Shown: in pieces, positions 57,362-64,000 of the stretch | Numbering within the stretch: the stretch's first letter is position 1 | Layout: each line of letters starts with the position of its first letter | NCBI GenBank assembly: GCA_040224245.1 | Contig: JBEGIR010000071.1 | Span: forward strand, 40,090 to 104,089 | DNA: 64,000 nt | Source of the DNA: Puniceicoccaceae bacterium | Lineage (GTDB): Bacteria > Verrucomicrobiota > Verrucomicrobiia > Opitutales > JAFGAQ01 | Reading direction: 5' to 3' | The notes under the pieces: model-generated | The model's input: only the letters and a program-made list of their open reading frames with translations | Database searches by the model: none | Told to the model about the DNA's origin: nothing | Program-made: the position numbers and the translations under genes

Positions 57362-58556
57362 GCTGATGCGCCCTCGCAGTCTCAACCACCTTTGCGATCA
57401 CATCGAGCGGGTTGCACTTGGGGCGCACCCGAAACAGATTCTCCCGAATCTCGCGCAGTTCTCCAGGGTTATCCATCCACTGCTTGATGATGATCGGCAG
57501 GTCTCCCGCACGTTTGATCGAACGACCAAGGTTGTGTTTTTTGCAGTATCGAACTGTGATGATTTCCTGAGGCATTAATCCGCCAATGCCATTGGAAATA
57601 ATGGGACAGCCCAGGAAAATCGCCTCACTGGTCAGCCCTGTTCCAGGTCGAGCCACCACCGCCGATGCACACTGCAGCAGCTCCGCCATTTTGTCGGTGT
57701 AGCGCAGGGGTTTCACGCGCATGGAAGGATGACGGCGATCCCAAAGGTTGATGGAATCGTAGACGAGGTTGTTTCGCGCGCAGAGTGCGACGACCTGGGG
57801 ACGAATGCCCTGACTGTATATGAATTCAAGCTTGTCCAGGTGGTTGTTGGCACCATTCGCACCTGTCCCCAGCACGAGGATGAATTTGTCCGGATCCATT
57901 TTCAGTTCGTCACGAATGAACTGCACCTTCTGTTCCTCGCTCATCATGGAGTCGTAGAACGATGGCTTGAGCATGAATCCGCCGACCCAGTTCTTCTCAT
58001 CCTTCATGCCAAGTGCTTTTGCGGCCTCGCAGGTTTCCTCGACAGCCCCGATGAAAAGATCACAGTCCGGGTTGACCCACTGTCGGCTGAACCCGTAGCT
58101 TCCATACAATTCACCACAGTAGGTAATGCAGGTAACCTTGTCGGGACCCAGCGTCTTTTTTGCCAATTCGAAAAACCCGTGATTGAGGTGCGGGTGGGTA
58201 CTGATCAACACCTGCGGCTGGTAGAGTTCGAGTGTTTCCTCAAAATTCTTGCGACCAAAGATGCGCTTGGCGGCCCCCAGCAGTTTCACCTGCTCGAGAA
58301 AATTCCAGTAGACGTGATGCATGCGCGGCGCCAGTCGCTGGATCCAGTTGTAAGTTTCCACCCCGATATTGTAGATGGGGTGTGTGCCCTCCAGCGTCTG
58401 GTGGATGTTGATCTCAAGGCCCATCTTGCGACCTTCGGGGGTATGGGCCCAGTCTTCGAAGGCGCGTGCGCGCATGTTGTGACCGGTGCCAGTGCTGGAT
58501 GTTAGGATGAGTACTCTCACGTTGATAAAAAACGGGGAGCCAATCCGACTCCACAT
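57342..58556 (-). CDS. MGDG-synthase-like glycosyltransferase (GT28)
   Basis: 404 residues from MWSRIGSPFF, whose ATG has AGGA four bases upstream. GTG at 58520 (start of VRVLILTSSTGTGHN) or ATG at 58592 are alternatives. The N-terminal block TSSTGTGHNMRARAFEDW is that of MGDG synthase/UgtP, where G-x-G-H begins the acceptor domain. Then LISTHPHLNHGFFELA, VLGTGANGANNHLDKLEF in the donor domain, and VVARPGTGLTSEAIFLGCPIISN, the GT28 UDP-sugar site. Likely makes glycosyl-diacylglycerols in the inner membrane. First of a two-gene pair with the SCP2-like gene. Confidence 0.87.
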   Translation of the reverse strand: MWSRIGSPFFINVRVLILTSSTGTGHNMRARAFEDWAHTPEGRKMGLEINIHQTLEGTHPIYNIGVETYNWIQRLAPRMHHVYWNFLEQVKLLGAAKRIFGRKNFEETLELYQPQVLISTHPHLNHGFFELAKKTLGPDKVTCITYCGELYGSYGFSRQWVNPDCDLFIGAVEETCEAAKALGMKDEKNWVGGFMLKPSFYDSMMSEEQKVQFIRDELKMDPDKFILVLGTGANGANNHLDKLEFIYSQGIRPQVVALCARNNLVYDSINLWDRRHPSMRVKPLRYTDKMAELLQCASAVVARPGTGLTSEAIFLGCPIISNGIGGLMPQEIITVRYCKKHNLGRSIKRAGDLPIIIKQWMDNPGELREIRENLFRVRPKCNPLDVIAKVVETARAHQHGNPDL

Positions 58557-58672
58557 GCTGTCCTGTTTTGGAGGATCGAATGTGCGACCCAAAATCTATG
58601 CAATCACACGAAAACGTTGCCCTGTCAATGTCAGGCTTGGGTGCGAGCAGTGGGTGATCGGTGATGGGTAAG

Positions 58673-58695
58673 GTAGCGGGAGCTTCCAGCTCGCG
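58673..58695 (+). repeat. REP-like palindrome, copy B
   Basis: Same 20-base core AGCGGGAGCTTCCAGCTCGC as copy A, on the plus strand. With copy C, 254 bases away, it forms an inverted pair. Confidence 0.85.
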
Positions 58696-58948
58696 AAAAA
58701 AAGATCGAACCACGGATGCCTAATGCCTGATGGCGAATGGCTCCTGCGGTTACAAACCGCTGATAAACAACCACAGATGGGCACAGATTTTGGATGATGC
58801 TTCTTCTCTCACGATCTGTGCTATCCTGAAATTTGCTTCGCACCCTACAAGTCGAGGTTGAATGCCGCTGCGCTCTGGAGTGGTTCAAATTCGGCCCCAT
58901 GCAGACTCACCAAGGTGAGTCTCACAAAAGGAGATGTGTGATAAAGGC

Positions 58949-58971
58949 GCGAGCTGGAAGCTCCCGCTACC
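58949..58971 (-). repeat. REP-like palindrome, copy C (inverted)
   Basis: Reverse complement of the same core as A and B; the matching flank extends by AAG before the core on B and C. The GAAGG flank is shared only with copy B. Confidence 0.85.
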
Positions 58972-59230
58972 TTCATCCTGACCGCGTTCTTACTCCTTGC
59001 TCGTGCGGTTCATCCGCTAAGTGAGAATCACCGATGGCACAGATAGGGAGAGGATAAAGTCATACGTCATTCACAAAACATCGTTCCTTCGCTACTGGAT
59101 CGACTGCGCCGAACAGGATGGGCCTGCGGCCCAACAGTTTTTTATACCCATTATGGTTCAAAAACTGAATCCCATAACATCAGCAGGCGAATGCCTGCCG
59201 ATATTCAGTAATCTAGACAAGCGCTGACTG

Positions 59231-59559
59231 ATGTCAGACATTGTAAACATGGTTTCCTTCATTTCAACACGAGAGCTCTCAAGGCAACCGGGCAAGGCCA
59301 TGGCCAAAGTTCGCAAAATGGCCCGCAGGTAATCACACAGAACGGTGTCCCTGCCGCTTACCTGATCCCCACCAGCGGTCGGGCCAACGAAGTCGATCTC
59401 GATGCCTTGCGTCGTTTATTGCTTGGCCGTGCTTTGGATGCTGCTCAAGCGGAAGCGGCTCGCTCTGGAACTTCCACACTATCGATGGACGAAATCAACT
59501 CAGAAATCGCTGCCTACCGGGGAGAGCGCAACTCAGTTCAATGCAAACAACCTGGCTGA
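59231..59559 (+). pseudogene. Frameshifted Phd/YefM-type antitoxin remnant
   Basis: The 5' frame (59231-59332) encodes MSDIVNMVSF-ISTRELSRQPGKAMAKVRKMARR and stops. After shifting by one base at about 59328 the frame continues QVITQNGVPAAYLIPTSGR and on to residue-rich LRRLLLGRALDAA, ending with TGA at 59557-59559. ISTRELSRQPGK...(V)ITQNGxPAA(Y)LIP is the Phd/YefM antitoxin pattern. The TGA overlaps the next ATG (TGATG), typical of toxin-antitoxin coupling. Confidence 0.7.
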
Positions 59560-59854
59560 TGCCTGTCCCAGTCTGGGTCATCGATACAAAAGTCCTGATC
59601 TCCCCAGCACTGACTGCTGGGGGCACCTGCGACAAGATTCTGCCGGCGGCGATGGATGGGAAAATTCGCTTGGTGTGGAATTCGCCCATGCTCGCAGAAT
59701 ACCGGGCAGTTCAAGCGCGCCTAAAGTTCAAGTTTTCGCCTTCAACCGTTGCCAGCTTATTGGCAATCTTCGATCCCGGAGAACAAGTAGATTTTACGGC
59801 GCTGTCGCTTTGCCAGATCCTGACGATCTGGCATTCCTAGCCCAGACGTGGTGA
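59559..59854 (+). pseudogene. Degraded PIN-domain toxin
   Basis: From ATG at 59559 the product is MPVPVWVIDTKVLISPALTAGG, matching PIN toxins (WVLDTNVLVSALLTPGG), with catalytic Asp but DTK in place of the DTN. It continues to FDPGEQVDFTALSLCQ, then stops at 59840. In the next frame the family-typical ALPDPDDLAFLA is found and ends at 59854. So one frameshift near 59812 and an early stop remove the C-terminal acidic residues. Partner of the upstream antitoxin remnant. Confidence 0.7.
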
Positions 59855-59884
59855 TTATTTACGGTAGGATTCGGTTAATCAGAT

Positions 59885-60055
59885 TTAGTAATCTTTATAT
59901 TTTGCGTTTGACCCCTTCGAATTTGCCTTATCTCCATGTTCCAAAAGTGCATTGCCAAAACGGATTGCAGCCTCCGGGTTATCTTGAACGATATAGCCAC
60001 ATATTTCGGCAAGATCTGCCTTGGCCTCGTCGGTCCAAACTACTTTGTACACCAC
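59885..60055 (-). pseudogene. Truncated RelE/ParE-type toxin
   Basis: GTG-started frame overlapping the antitoxin end, encoding VVYKVVWTDEAKADLAEICGYI and DNPEAAIRFGNALLEH, which fits the first half of RelE/ParE toxins (usually about 95 residues), then reading KANSKGSNAKYKDY and stopping after 56 residues. The conserved second half is missing, so it is probably inactive. Confidence 0.7.
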
Positions 60056-60225
60056 GATTCAACGAGTTTTTTGACTTCTTCAGTCGTTTTCACTCGACCC
60101 GCCTTGGAGTCTTCCAAACCACGCTGGATTCCAGCAATAAGCTCAAGCTCATCACGGATTTGATCCAATGTTGCAGTCTCAGGAAGTCTTCCAACAGCTT
60201 CTAAAACCATTTCTTTATCGCTCAT
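60040..60225 (-). CDS. Small antitoxin-like protein
   Basis: 61 residues beginning MSDKEMVLEAVGRLPETATLDQIRDELELIAGIQRGLEDSKAGRVKTTEEV in outline: acidic helical, with the A-x-x-I-x-x-L...I-x-x-G-x-x-(D/A)-x-x-x-G-x-x-x-x-x-x-E-V ending seen in antitoxins partnered with ParE/RelE toxins. Its TAG overlaps the GTG of the truncated toxin by about 16 bases. Confidence 0.75.
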   Translation of the reverse strand: MSDKEMVLEAVGRLPETATLDQIRDELELIAGIQRGLEDSKAGRVKTTEEVKKLVESWCTK

Positions 60226-60669
60226 ATTTTCGGTGCTTAAATTACATCAATTTCCTGAGTTTCGCAACTTTTCTTATTTCGCAGATGGATGGGATTTGCT
60301 GTAAGCTTCTTTGAGTCGGGTCTGGCTCAGATGCACTTAGATCTGGGTAGTCTGCAAACGGAGGTGTCTGGTTTGTTGCTGCACGTGGCGGATGGCGAAG
60401 TTGAAATGCTCAGGTTGGCTCAGCATGGGAATTTCATTTCCCTGAAAACAGGGGACTTTGGCTGGACCAAAGTCCTGTGGGCACCGCAGGTGCATTTGTT
60501 AAATCCCTTTTTCTTGAACCTGCATTCTCGAACGCCTCACCACTTCCCCACGCAAAGCAAGTCTTTCCGGTAGTTCCCCCGGCCAAACTCGCACCCCGCA
60601 TGCCCTTCTATCCATACCACGCTGGAAACCCGATTGATGCAGCGGGAAAAAATGCCCATAATGGATTGC
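60226..60669 (+). other. Gap before the DUF1080 gene
   Basis: 444 bases with no recognised gene; a frame at 60289-60573 (94 codons) lacks family motifs. It holds the palindrome at 60453-60475. Confidence 0.5.
60453..60475 (+). repeat. Perfect nine-base palindromic hairpin
   Basis: GGACTTTGG, five-base loop CTGGA, CCAAAGTCC, followed by GTGGGCACCGCAGGTGC, a second small hairpin. No T run, so not a standard terminator. Function unknown; may be another REP-type element. Confidence 0.7.
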
Positions 60670-61326
60670 ATGAAAAATCCAGTATTCAGATTGCTAATCT
60701 CCGTGTTCATGCTCTCCCTCCCCGTGCTTCCGGTCCAGGCATCCCAAACCCTGGAAGGATGGCCAGACAGCTGGAGTACCCAGTGGCTGACCCATGTCGA
60801 TGGTGATGATGCGATTCAGCCCTTCATGGTCAGTGAAGGCACACTCATCATCAGGGGCGAACCGTACGGGTACATTCGCACTCGGGAAGTGTATCACCAC
60901 TATCAGCTTGAGTTCGAATGGCGCTGGGTCAGGGAAACCGGAAACAGCGGTGTATTGATGCACATGAACGGACCGGATCAGGTTTGGCCTCTCTGCATCG
61001 AAGTGCAGCTTCGCGCCGGAAATGCCGGAGACATTGTCATGATCAACACAGGATCGGGAGTCACGGTGCGGGGTGAGTCCTACCTCGTCAACGGAGATGC
61101 ACGCTTCGCCAGTGCCACCAAAACCATTCCCGAAATCGAAAAACCAGCCGGGGAGTGGAACCATTGCAAAATCGTCAACGCAGGCACCACGCTCGAGGTC
61201 TGGATCAATGGTGAAAAAGTAAACTCGGCCTCGTCCATGACGCTCAGCTCAGGTTTTGTCGGATTTCAATCCGAAGGAACACCCCTTGCCATTCGAAAGC
61301 TAAGTCTGGTTCCTCTGCAACCCTGA
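60670..61326 (+). CDS. DUF1080 (3-keto-disaccharide hydrolase-like) exported protein
   Basis: 218 residues from MKNPVFRLL; longer starts exist at 60634. A signal peptide (about 1-24, ending VQASQ) precedes a beta-sandwich with EFEWRWVRETGNSGVLMHMNG, WPLCIEVQLRAGNAGDI and AGEWNHCKIV, the blocks of DUF1080 proteins. Some members hydrolyse 3-keto-glycosides or bind glycans in the periplasm. Common and multiplied in Planctomycetota and Verrucomicrobiota. Confidence 0.88.
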   Translation: MKNPVFRLLISVFMLSLPVLPVQASQTLEGWPDSWSTQWLTHVDGDDAIQPFMVSEGTLIIRGEPYGYIRTREVYHHYQLEFEWRWVRETGNSGVLMHMNGPDQVWPLCIEVQLRAGNAGDIVMINTGSGVTVRGESYLVNGDARFASATKTIPEIEKPAGEWNHCKIVNAGTTLEVWINGEKVNSASSMTLSSGFVGFQSEGTPLAIRKLSLVPLQP

Positions 61327-62022
61327 ATGAGCACAGTAGAAGTGCAAAGCCACTACAACGACGTGTAGTTTTGCCAGTGTGTTTTACGAAATCTTATTCG
61401 TATTTTTATTTTGATGCAATTTTATTACTGTCTTCTTCGTCGTGTAGACCAGACACCAATATCATCACATGAAAATACTGAAAGAATTCGACGAAAAAAC
61501 ACTGAGGCAAAAACTGAGGTTTGAGAATCGAACCACAGCTCGCCGCCCGACTTCACGGCTGCGAGAGCGTGTTCGAAGCAAATCCTTCTTTGAGGATGGA
61601 CCGAGCGGACCCTATCATGGTCTTGGCATGTACGGCCGCTTCTGATTTGGGCAAAGTCCGAATCATCCAGTCTCGATGCTTGCTTTTGCCCGCCATTGGC
61701 GGGCGAGGCTTGCAACAACAACCTACAGCTGATCATTTTGCTTTACCTTCCCCACCCTCATGCTGCCAGCAGCAAAAGCACAACTCCAAAAATCGCGCAT
61801 TAGGTGAAATGCCATAACAGAGGCGCAGCTACACCTCTAGACGTTCAAACGGCAGTTGCCGATCCTGTGCCCATTGCAGTACTGTCGCAGTGAATTCGAC
61901 AATGCATGAAAACCCAGACTCCAATATTGAATTACCGAATGCCATGAGTATGATGTCCAACACTTTCCGCGACTGCCGAACGCGCAATGCAGCCGCATAT
62001 TGTCTCTGCCAGAAACATACCC
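61327..62022 (+). other. Gap with hairpin, no clear gene
   Basis: 696 bases. A perfect seven-base hairpin GCCCGCC-att-GGCGGGC is at 61688-61704. A 58-codon ATG frame (61469-61645) has a basic product (starts MKILKEFDEKTLRQ) but no family. No promoter-like pair was clear. Confidence 0.5.
61688..61704 (+). repeat. GC-rich palindromic hairpin
   Basis: GCCCGCC, loop ATT, GGCGGGC, flanked by TTTT and GAGG. Not followed by a T run; looks like a repetitive extragenic palindrome, with a single copy in this window. Confidence 0.65.
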
Positions 62023-63057
62023 ATGAATTCACCCCAAATCCTCCCTGACGCAACAGCATCCACGCCCGATCCAGCAACCTTTGCTCCGGGTAGCGAGGGA
62101 CTCGTCTTTGCGTGGGAAATCCATGGAAACGGATCGGGGCGTGAACTCAACTGGAAGGCCGTGCGCGAGGGGTGGAATCAAAAAGGACTGATCTGGCTTC
62201 ACCTGCATTTCGAGCACCCAACGGCGAACCGGTGGCTGCGTGAAAAAAGTGGTATCGAAGAGTCCTTGCTGCCATACCTGCTTTCCGATGATTCCCGTCC
62301 TGGCGCAGTGGTACACGAAAACCGCCTCATCCTCATCATGCGTGGCATCAACGCAAACCGCGGTGCGGAACCGGAAGATCTCATTACGCTTCGCCTCTAC
62401 CTTGCCCCGGATCAGATCATCAGCCTGCGCCGCCGGAGAGTGCAGACGATGCAGGCGACTCACCAGGATCTGCTTGAAGGGCATGGAGTGCGCAACGCCA
62501 GTCAATTCCTCATTGAAGTGATTGCCAGGATCGTCGAACGCATCGGCGATCATGTGGAAACGCTCGAAGAAAGACTCTCCCAACTCGAACAACAGCTGCT
62601 CAACAACGAAATCGACGGCCTGGGGGCTGGGCTACAGGAGCTTCAGTCCGACTTGATTGACTTGCGGCGCTACCTGCATCCGCAACGCATCATGTTTGGC
62701 AAACTGCTCGATGTTGAACTCGATTGGCTCGACGACGGAACCTACAATCGCATCCGCACACAAGTTGAGTTTCACACCCGGCACGTCGAGGACATTGACT
62801 ACTGCTGGCAACGCACACAGGTGATCAAGGAAGACCTCAATACCCGGCAAAGCGAGCAGCTCAACCAAAAACTCTACCTGCTTGCAGTGGTATCCTGCGT
62901 CTTCCTTCCTCTGACCCTGATCACCGGATTGCTCGGGGTCAATCTCGCGGGTATACCCATGGCAGAACACCCAGCCTCGTTCAGCGTGCTCACGGCGACA
63001 ATGCTAGGAATCGCTGCGATCATCCTTGTCTATTTCAAACGAAAACGCTGGTTTTAA
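62023..63057 (+). CDS. CorA/ZntB-type divalent cation transporter
   Basis: 344 residues from ATG of MNSPQILPD; ATG at 61987 is possible too. Long cytoplasmic N-terminal domain (FAWEIHG start, IWLHLHFEHP, LRLYLAPDQIISLRR) and a coiled-coil stalk (about 190-290), then two C-terminal spans (LYLLAVVSCVFLPLTLITGLLGVNLAGIP and LTATMLGIAAIILVYF). The pore motif is GVNLAGIP; CorA has GMN and ZntB GVN-x-G-G-x-P, so it is closer to ZntB. Carries Zn or similar ions. Confidence 0.9.
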   Translation: MNSPQILPDATASTPDPATFAPGSEGLVFAWEIHGNGSGRELNWKAVREGWNQKGLIWLHLHFEHPTANRWLREKSGIEESLLPYLLSDDSRPGAVVHENRLILIMRGINANRGAEPEDLITLRLYLAPDQIISLRRRRVQTMQATHQDLLEGHGVRNASQFLIEVIARIVERIGDHVETLEERLSQLEQQLLNNEIDGLGAGLQELQSDLIDLRRYLHPQRIMFGKLLDVELDWLDDGTYNRIRTQVEFHTRHVEDIDYCWQRTQVIKEDLNTRQSEQLNQKLYLLAVVSCVFLPLTLITGLLGVNLAGIPMAEHPASFSVLTATMLGIAAIILVYFKRKRWF

Positions 63058-63061
63058 CAGG

Positions 63062-63877
63062 ATGCAACCGCAACTCACTCCTGAGGACATTTGGACTTCG
63101 TTCGACCTCGAACCCGGTCAAACCCTGGTTTGGGATGTCGGCGCAATCCGACTCTGCGCTTCACGCTGCAAGAATGATTGGCTGATTTTCAAAGAAAACA
63201 GCAGCGAACGATCCGCCGCAAGCATCGACGTTCACAACGAACCCGTCGACATCACACAATCCCACGAGCGCTGGGCTTTCAAGAATCCTCGACCGACTCT
63301 TCACATCCAACCGGCAATGCCTGACCGTCCGCTGGTGGTGCGTCCACTCACGCCGCTCGGACTCCCCCCCGACTCGGAAGTACAGTTCTACATCAACATC
63401 CCAACCTTTGTTCAGCTCGGGTTTTCCCATTCCAAGCGCAAAACCGAGATTACAGCATTTCCTTCCCAAACCCTTTCAAACACCTGGTTTGGGGACAACT
63501 ATGGTGGTGTGTTGTGTTATGCCAACAAAAGCATGATTCGCCGGGAAAAAGAAGAGCTGGGCGTCATCGCAAATCAGATCATTTGTCCGTTCAAGATCAA
63601 AAACCGCGCGAATGAAGTGCTTCAGGTCGAACGCATCTGTCTGCGCGTCCGATACCTGTCCATATGGGCTGGAAAACAGCGACTCTGGAGCAATGAAGTG
63701 ACCTCCATTTTCAGGGGACATGGAAAGGAAACCCAACTGGAGTATGCATCCGCTCCACCCAAAGACGCTACCGAACCACACCTGATAAGGAAGGCCGAGG
63801 TGAAGCCTGAGCGGGGATTCCTACGGCAAACCTTCGCCCATGCGTCCTTCCCGTGGAGAAAGGAGAATGCATCATGA
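63062..63877 (+). CDS. DUF432 protein
   Basis: 271 residues from MQPQLTPEDIW. Soluble, no signal. Blocks FYINIPTFVQLGF, SNTWFGDNYGGVLCYANKS and VERICLRVRYLSIW are those of DUF432 proteins, which are often encoded beside mechanosensitive channels. Starts 4 bases after the transporter stop and overlaps the next start (ATGA), so likely one operon. Confidence 0.8.
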   Translation: MQPQLTPEDIWTSFDLEPGQTLVWDVGAIRLCASRCKNDWLIFKENSSERSAASIDVHNEPVDITQSHERWAFKNPRPTLHIQPAMPDRPLVVRPLTPLGLPPDSEVQFYINIPTFVQLGFSHSKRKTEITAFPSQTLSNTWFGDNYGGVLCYANKSMIRREKEELGVIANQIICPFKIKNRANEVLQVERICLRVRYLSIWAGKQRLWSNEVTSIFRGHGKETQLEYASAPPKDATEPHLIRKAEVKPERGFLRQTFAHASFPWRKENAS

Positions 63878-64000
63878 GCACCAGCCTCAACCAATTGTCC
63901 GAGTTTTTTGCCCAGTATCCACACGCCTCGGGCATCCTGAAGTCGCTCATCATTGCGGTCATTTGCTTTCCACTGCTCTGGATGCTTGCGGGGCTTACAT
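63874..64000 (+). CDS. Membrane protein start (probable MscS-type channel), cut by window end
   Basis: Begins MSTSLNQLSEFFAQYPHA, then SLIIAVICFPLLWMLAGL, a first membrane span. Only 42 codons are present. MscS-like identity is a guess from DUF432 pairing. Confidence 0.4.
   Translation, partial: MSTSLNQLSEFFAQYPHASGILKSLIIAVICFPLLWMLAGLT

Larger units (their letters stand above)
58557..59230 (+). other. Gene-poor tract with REP pair
   Basis: Holds REP copies B and C in inverted orientation and patches such as a run near 58770 and 58810 with the CACAGAT word repeated. GGGCC-TGC-GGCCC (59120-59132) ending in T6 could be a weak terminator. No coding sequence recognised. Confidence 0.5.

Noticed and set aside
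60289..60573. 94-codon frame near the palindrome
   Set aside because: It reads through the palindrome, has no motif and no good ribosome-binding site.

Overview
The window reads as chromosomal DNA of a Gram-negative, flagellated bacterium with strong metabolic coding content and little mobile DNA. The gene set suggests Verrucomicrobiota (an Opitutae-like lineage): long PurF, TrpB2-type tryptophan synthase, GTP-type PEPCK, DUF1080 protein, Y1/REP-type transposase with dispersed palindromes, and a GH13_18 phosphorylase next to a GT4 enzyme. This placement is inference from gene families only; no rRNA is present.

Layout. (1) 1-6694, minus strand: a flagellar basal-body/export operon read flgB-flgC-fliE-fliF-fliG-fliH-fliI-fliJ-(MotE-like, cut by the window edge), with a consensus sigma-54 promoter immediately before flgB. 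Divergent from it (6906-10153) are a PAS histidine kinase and a response regulator whose HD-GYP output domain has lost its catalytic dyad. (2) 10679-16227, plus strand: HAD-like hydrolase, ribF, SDR epimerase, a GT4 glycosyltransferase and a GH13_18 sucrose/glucosylglycerate-phosphorylase-type gene broken by one missing base. (3) 16256-24280: penicillin acylase (minus), a membrane-anchored agmatine-deiminase-fold enzyme overlapping an MFS transporter (plus), a REP-type transposase (minus) and a lactonase (plus). (4) 24313-30522, minus: 5-oxoprolinase, folC, accD (zinc ribbon degenerated), then tRNA-Thr(CGU). (5) 30881-33629, plus: a compact four-gene membrane module in which a ferric-reductase-like heme domain is fused to a Rieske [2Fe-2S] domain, flanked by small membrane proteins and an anchored protein with a Cys/His motif; this is the best candidate here for an undescribed system. 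(6) 33744-45105, minus: phosphohexomutase, purD, an unknown membrane protein, purF, purQ with a C-terminal extension that looks like PurS, purM and purL: nearly all of the pathway from PRPP to AIR except purN/T. (7) 45309-54811: coiled-coil membrane protein, renalase-like oxidase, MscS channel, TrpB2, PEPCK with a terminator-like hairpin in its leader, tatA, and leuA preceded by a possible leucine-rich leader peptide. (8) 54948-58556, minus: an NtrC-type regulator, an SCP2-like protein and an MGDG-synthase-like glycosyltransferase. (9) 58557-62022: a gene-poor tract with REP-like palindromes and two decayed toxin-antitoxin modules plus a DUF1080 protein. (10) 62023-64000, plus: CorA/ZntB-type transporter, DUF432 protein and the start of a probable channel gene.

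Starts were moved downstream of the longest open frame wherever family alignment or a ribosome-binding site argued for it; these are stated in each entry. All family calls are from reading motifs by eye, without database searches.
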